From assembly GCA_900549805.1 (NCBI GenBank), contig URPV01000045.1:1-9704 (forward strand): a DNA stretch of 9,704 nt. The letters run 5' to 3'. Source of the stretch: an uncultured Veillonella sp. (GTDB lineage: Bacteria; Bacillota; Negativicutes; Veillonellales; Veillonellaceae). A program made the position numbers and the translations under genes. A model generated the notes under the pieces. It was given only the letters and a program-made list of their open reading frames with translations, was not told where the DNA came from and did no database searches. Position 1 is the stretch's first letter. Every line of letters starts with the position of its first letter. Of this stretch, positions 6,703 through 9,704 are shown one piece after another.

Positions 6703-7556
6703 TACTTATACAATTGACACCAAACATTAGCTAGGTCAGCAAATTCTTGTAAGCCTAAGGTCTCTCCCCTTCGTTGCCCATCAATACCTGCTTGCTCCAA
6801 AATAACAGCAATCTGTTCCTTGGATAAGCCTGTGGTCTTCATCGAATTGGAGAAGGTCTTACGCCGTTGAGCGAAGGCAGCTTTTACCACACGGAAGAAA
6901 ATTCTTTCATCATCTACATGTACAGGCGGTTTCTGACGTAGCCGGCAGCGAATAACTGCTGATGTTACTGCAGGAGCCGGCATAAAGGCCTTAGGAGGCA
7001 CCTCCAAAACGATATCCGGCTCAGTATAGTATTGTACGGCTACAGATAAGGCCCCATAGTCTTTAGTGCCCGGTTGGGCCACCATGCGGAGTGCCACCTC
7101 TCGTTGCACCATGACAACCAAACGCTCAATAGGAAGCTTGGCCTCCAAGAGTGACATGATAATCGGCGTCGTGATGTAATAGGGTAAATTAGCTACAACC
7201 TTGAAGGGTTTATGGTCCATAATTTCAGGTACATTGAGTTGTAAGACATCTCCATGGATAATATCCACGTTATCGTAAGACTCTAAAGTCGTATCCAAAA
7301 CTTCCAAAAGGCGCTGGTCTAATTCAATAGCTTTAACGCGGGCTCCACTTTGTGCTAAGCCTTGCGTCAAGGTCCCAATACCGGGACCTACTTCTAACAC
7401 TTGGTCATCTGGACCTAGGTCAGCAGCTGCTACGATTTGATCGACTACAGTTCGTTTAATCAAAAAGTTTTGCCCTAGCTTTTTTGACATAGTGATGCCA
7501 AAGCGTTTACAAATATGATGAACTACCTCAGGGCTCGCAATAATTGGTTCTAGCAT
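6702..7556 (-). CDS. rsmA: 16S rRNA (adenine1518-N6/adenine1519-N6)-dimethyltransferase
   Basis: Uses S-adenosylmethionine to dimethylate the two adjacent adenines in helix 45 near the 3' end of 16S rRNA, a late step of small-subunit assembly. The 284 residues match the family length. Visible motifs are LGQNFL (27-32), the SAM-binding EVGPGIGTLT (55-64), acidic ELD (78-80), GDV (102-104) and catalytic NLPYYI (123-128). The C-terminal helical domain contains AFAQRRKTFSNSMK (227-240). ATG 7556 fits the N-terminal length of other RsmA proteins. The likely ribosome binding site AGGAG (7565-7561) overlaps the rnmV stop and is only four bases from the ATG, suggesting translation coupled to rnmV. 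The gap to rnmV is seven bases, so the two are probably cotranscribed. Older symbol: ksgA. Confidence 0.97.
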   Translation of the reverse strand: MLEPIIASPEVVHHICKRFGITMSKKLGQNFLIKRTVVDQIVAAADLGPDDQVLEVGPGIGTLTQGLAQSGARVKAIELDQRLLEVLDTTLESYDNVDIIHGDVLQLNVPEIMDHKPFKVVANLPYYITTPIIMSLLEAKLPIERLVVMVQREVALRMVAQPGTKDYGALSVAVQYYTEPDIVLEVPPKAFMPAPAVTSAVIRCRLRQKPPVHVDDERIFFRVVKAAFAQRRKTFSNSMKTTGLSKEQIAVILEQAGIDGQRRGETLGLQEFADLANVWCQLYK

Positions 7557-7563
7557 AGGTCTC

Positions 7564-8118
7564 CTATTTCTTTACTTCTAAGCTATGTAGGGCCTCTTGC
7601 GCAGCCCTATGAAAGTCATCTTTACTAATCCCATAATGATTAAGGCGGTAAACAAACTGCTTAGCATTACCATAACCGATGCCCAAGGAAGCACCCACCG
7701 CAGCCCGTAAGGCAGCGGATTTAGGATAGCCCGTCAAATCATAGGCCACCATATCGGCCATAGAAAATTCCTGGGATGGTTCTAAGGATTGAACATGGAG
7801 GACGGAAAGTGCTCGACGTATAGCTTCTGGTGATGCCTGTTCTATGCCAATATCATCATTGGCGAAAGCTTGGTCACGAGGCACAAAAGCCTGCTTAGCC
7901 TGCGGAAATTTCTTAGTCAAGAAGCGACGAATCCGCTCACCAGCTGTATCAGGGTCAGTCAAAATAATGATTCCCCGTTTTTCATAGGCCACACGAATTT
8001 GGTCAATGACACCCTTGCGAAGGGTAAAGCCTTCTGTAGCTATACAATCAGCTTCTAGGGCCTGACTAACCCGTTGAATATCTGATTTTCCTTCCACTAC
8101 GATGACTTCTTTTAACAT
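7564..8118 (-). CDS. rnmV: Ribonuclease M5
   Basis: TOPRIM-domain endonuclease that cuts 5S rRNA precursor to its mature ends, acting on the ribosomal-protein-bound precursor in the Firmicutes where it was studied. The 184 residues agree with the family. The TOPRIM core shows catalytic glutamate E9 in IVVEGKSD (6-13) and the metal-binding TDPDTAGERIRR (54-65), then GIEQAS (91-96). The C-terminal part (DLTGYPKSAALRAAVGASLG, 127-146) is the RNase M5 tail domain. The ATG start has GAGGAG five bases upstream. It has its own promoter at 8173-8145 and is followed seven bases on by rsmA. The pairing of a 5S maturase with a 16S methylase, downstream of a 3D/G5 gene, repeats the Bacillus yabE-rnmV-ksgA order. 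Confidence 0.95.
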   Translation of the reverse strand: MLKEVIVVEGKSDIQRVSQALEADCIATEGFTLRKGVIDQIRVAYEKRGIIILTDPDTAGERIRRFLTKKFPQAKQAFVPRDQAFANDDIGIEQASPEAIRRALSVLHVQSLEPSQEFSMADMVAYDLTGYPKSAALRAAVGASLGIGYGNAKQFVYRLNHYGISKDDFHRAAQEALHSLEVKK

Positions 8119-8144
8119 GGGAACTCCTCACTTAAATTCTCCTT

Positions 8145-8173
8145 ATTTTACCATATGTAATTCATTTGGACAA
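8145..8173 (-). promoter_or_regulatory. Promoter of rnmV-rsmA
   Basis: On the minus strand TTGTCC (8173-8168) is followed after exactly 17 bases by TAAAAT (8150-8145), four and five matches to consensus. The predicted start is near 8138, about 20 bases before the rnmV ATG. The first two bases of the -35 are the end of the T-tract of the upstream terminator. Confidence 0.6.
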
Positions 8174-8203
8174 AAAAAGACCCCAGTCTTAAGACTGGGA
8201 TCT
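8172..8203 (-). terminator. Intrinsic terminator of the 3D-domain gene
   Basis: Reading leftward, AGATCCCAGTC (8203-8193) pairs with GACTGGGGTCT (8188-8178), with one G-U pair, around the loop TTAA, and is followed by a run of T ending at 8172. It lies about 20 bases after the stop of the 3D gene and isolates that gene from rnmV. Confidence 0.92.
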
Positions 8204-8222
8204 CTAGTAATCGACCTAGGTC

Positions 8223-9206
8223 TTAGTAGCCCAAAATGTAAACCGGTACATCCTGACGCCCAAAGTCCATAGCTTCACCATAGGAATCCATCAAGAGATC
8301 GATACGATTACCTACGATAGCCCCTCCTGTATCGGCAGCGATTGCTTCGCCGTAGCCAGGAATGAAGAGACGAGTGCCTAATGGAATAACATCAGGGTCA
8401 ACGGCAACTACACCGCGTACCGCTGGAAGGCCAGTCGCTGTAATCCCTGCTCCATCACCATCACCAGCTAAGTAAGCAGATGCTTCCATGTAGATAACTT
8501 GTTGTGCTAGCTTAGCAGGGTCATTAGTAACTACAGCTCGAGTTCCTTCCTTTACAATGGTTGGAATCATAGCTTGCTTTACTGTTGTACCCTTATCAGC
8601 AGTTTTGATGACATTACCATTAGCATCGTAGTAAACCTCTTGTTTTACGGTCTCTACACCTGGTGTGCCTTGCTGAGCCACTACCGTTTGCCCCATATCC
8701 ATGGAGTCATCTTGTTGACGAGTTTCTGTAACGGCAATGGGACGATCGGCTTCTTTTACTTCGTGCTTAGCCACTTTTACGATAGTAACCGTCATATTAG
8801 CTACCACAGCTGCTTTAGAATCTTCTTTAGTCGTATAAGCAGGCTCTTTATAACCTAACTCTTGAGCTAGATCACCTACCGTTTGACTAGCCGTTTTCAC
8901 AGTTTTCGTCTTACCATTTACGGTAACCGTAACTGGTACTGCTCTTACTACAGTCAAGGTAGTACCTTCTTGAATTGTATTCGTATTAGAGATAACTTGG
9001 TCCTTAGGATCTAAGGTAAGACCAGCATCTTGTGCAATGCCTCGCGTAGAGGTCAAGTGCGTTTTAATTGTATGGGCAGAACCATCTGCCACAACTGTTA
9101 CTGTTTTGTCGTTGAAAGCAAAGCCAGACGTTGTCAGAGCTAATACCATCAAACCGGATGCCACAAGAGATGCATATCGCTTGTGAATCTTTTGCATTTG
9201 TATCAT
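8223..9206 (-). CDS. Exported 3D/G5/DUF348-domain cell-wall protein (YabE-like)
   Basis: Probable exported cell-wall hydrolase. The N-terminus carries a signal peptide: basic KIHKR (6-10), a hydrophobic core (about 11-26) and likely cleavage after FAF or GFA near residue 30. Next come two ubiquitin-like DUF348 repeats (about 34-75, TVTVVADGSAHTIKT; and 91-125, VTVTVNGKTKTVKT), a G5 domain (about 148-223), and a C-terminal 3D domain (about 238-327). The three conserved aspartates of the 3D domain are D270 (VAVDP), D292 (ADTGG) and D303 (RIDLL). They are shared with MltA-type lytic transglycosylases, so peptidoglycan cleavage is the expected activity; no assay is implied. The ATG has AGGAGGG five bases upstream; an in-frame ATG three codons later is less well placed. 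The gene has its own promoter and terminator. It resembles YabE of Bacillus and related resuscitation-promoting-like proteins; an exact orthologue name is not claimed. Confidence 0.92.
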   Translation of the reverse strand: MIQMQKIHKRYASLVASGLMVLALTTSGFAFNDKTVTVVADGSAHTIKTHLTSTRGIAQDAGLTLDPKDQVISNTNTIQEGTTLTVVRAVPVTVTVNGKTKTVKTASQTVGDLAQELGYKEPAYTTKEDSKAAVVANMTVTIVKVAKHEVKEADRPIAVTETRQQDDSMDMGQTVVAQQGTPGVETVKQEVYYDANGNVIKTADKGTTVKQAMIPTIVKEGTRAVVTNDPAKLAQQVIYMEASAYLAGDGDGAGITATGLPAVRGVVAVDPDVIPLGTRLFIPGYGEAIAADTGGAIVGNRIDLLMDSYGEAMDFGRQDVPVYILGY

Positions 9207-9227
9207 TGTATCCCTCCTGCTGTAGCA

Positions 9228-9257
9228 ATTCTACCACAGCAAGATACAACCAGTCAA
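9228..9257 (-). promoter_or_regulatory. Promoter of the 3D-domain gene
   Basis: TTGACT (9257-9252, five of six) is followed after 18 bases by TAGAAT (9233-9228, five of six) on the minus strand, about 22 bases before the ATG. The -10 sits within an imperfect dyad (TGCTGTAG at 9218-9225 against CTACCACAGCA at 9231-9241), a possible operator. Confidence 0.65.
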
Positions 9258-9261
9258 ACAC

Positions 9262-9704
9262 GAAAGGTTAACAATAGGAAAATATCACCGTAATTGCTGC
9301 ATTATTAAACTTTTTATTTCATAAATAAACTAGTAAATGTCCATTCCATAAAAACATATAGATATTTTTCAATGGTATACTAGATAAGCTAATTATCAAT
9401 CCTATCTAGCAATCAACTACTAGATATTGTGTTAAGCTTATTTTTATACGTTAAATTTTATAAAAATTCGTTTTTGCTATTGTTAATGCCTTTTTGATTT
9501 TTTATTGCAAAATCAGTAAATTACTGGCTTTGTTGATATTTTAACGCATTTATATGCTAATATTTTATACATACAAATTTCATTTAAATTTTAATTCTAT
9601 TAATTTATGACTAGGTCTTAAGACGATCTAAACCCACCTATTTTCTGAAGGATAGAACATATCCCTTTTTTGGTCATAAAATCCTGTTTATATTTAAAAT
9701 GACC
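9262..9704. other. AT-rich, apparently non-coding region upstream of the 3D gene
   Basis: Roughly 440 bases, much richer in A and T than the genes, with no convincing long coding frame on either strand. It contains several small symmetrical elements: TTTATTT/AAATAAA (9313-9329), CTAGATA/TATCTAG (9380-9409), CAGTAA-A-TTACTG (9514-9526), the 10-base palindrome GTCTTAAGAC (9615-9624) and GGTCAT/ATGACC (9672-9704). TACTAGATA is directly repeated at 9378-9386 and 9418-9426. A second leftward promoter is possible, TTAACA (9486-9481) with TATAAA (9462-9457) at 18 bases, which would give the 3D gene a leader of about 240 bases. In such AT-rich DNA each of these could arise by chance. Confidence 0.6.
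9618..9677 (-). CDS. Possible 19-residue micro-ORF
   Basis: An ATG at 9677-9675 opens a frame encoding MTKKGICSILQKIGGFRSS, ending in TAA at 9618. AGGA lies four bases upstream (a weak ribosome binding site), and the start codon is inside the right arm of the GGTCAT/ATGACC inverted repeat. The peptide is basic, with one cysteine. Nothing further supports expression: no promoter is visible in the window and no gene follows for more than 400 bases. I do not recognise it; treat it as speculative. Confidence 0.15.
   Translation of the reverse strand: MTKKGICSILQKIGGFRSS

Noticed and set aside
8090..8133. Leftward GTG at 8133 preceded by AAGGAG, overlapping the rnmV start in another frame
   Set aside because: It is out of frame with rnmV and runs into a stop after about twenty codons; the rnmV ATG has its own good site.
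9615..9624. GTCTTAAGAC shared with the terminator stem at 8187-8194 region as a dispersed repeat
   Set aside because: The shared core is a short self-complementary word; surrounding bases do not match, so common origin is not supported.
9650..9671. GGATA/TATCC hairpin followed by a C and six T as a rightward terminator
   Set aside because: The 5-bp AT-rich stem is too weak, and there is no rightward gene in front of it.
9672..9704. GGTCAT/ATGACC inverted repeat with an adjacent T-run as a terminator at the right edge
   Set aside because: The T-run precedes the left arm on the plus strand and becomes an A-run on the minus strand, so the order is wrong for an intrinsic terminator; the arms are only 6 bp with a 21-base loop.
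9262..9704. Origin of replication or CRISPR array in the AT-rich region
   Set aside because: I see no cluster of DnaA-box-like TTATCCACA words and no regularly spaced repeats with unique spacers.

Overview
This 9.7 kb window holds seven complete protein genes, all recognisable bacterial housekeeping or membrane families. I see no mobile element, CRISPR array, tRNA or rRNA. The gene order of a 3D/G5-domain protein, then rnmV, then rsmA, is the arrangement known from Firmicutes (yabE-rnmV-ksgA in Bacillus). Strong AGGAGG-type ribosome binding sites, short intergenic spacers and intrinsic terminators agree with this. The coding regions look mid-GC, with very AT-rich control regions. Together with a proteobacterial-type GltS, an RF3 and a TRIC-family protein, this suggests an anaerobic Negativicutes member (Veillonella/Dialister/Megasphaera-like). 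That placement is inference and has not been tested.

Layout, left to right. 1-163: the edge of a leftward transcription unit, with a promoter and a ribosome binding site for a gene outside the window. 164-2572 (-): topB, DNA topoisomerase III, with a GTG start. 2573-2738: a divergent control region with a topB promoter and a perfect 14-bp inverted repeat over the prfC -10 box and Shine-Dalgarno. 2739-4340 (+): prfC, release factor 3, ending in a clean terminator. 4389-4572: the gltS control region, with an extended -10, a dyad and a 12-nt repeat. 4573-5820 (+): gltS, sodium/glutamate symporter family. 5821-6033: two strong hairpins between convergent genes. 6034-6660 (-): a TRIC/UPF0126 membrane protein. 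6702-7556 (-): rsmA. 7564-8118 (-): rnmV. 8223-9206 (-): an exported 3D/G5/DUF348 cell-wall protein. 9207-9704: about 500 bp of AT-rich, mostly non-coding DNA with the promoter of the 3D gene and several small dyads.

How the genes fit together. rnmV (5S rRNA maturation) and rsmA (16S rRNA dimethylation) are seven bases apart and probably cotranscribed, forming a ribosome-maturation pair. The TRIC gene follows on the same strand but is separated from rsmA by a hairpin overlapping the rsmA stop. The 3D gene has its own promoter and terminator, and the rnmV promoter begins inside that terminator's T-tract. prfC (translation termination) and topB (decatenation) are divergent with no obvious functional link. 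gltS is a single-gene unit.

I found no convincing undescribed multi-gene system. The most interesting signals are regulatory: the prfC palindrome, the gltS dyad and repeat, the terminator-promoter overlap before rnmV, and the AT-rich leader region at the right end.
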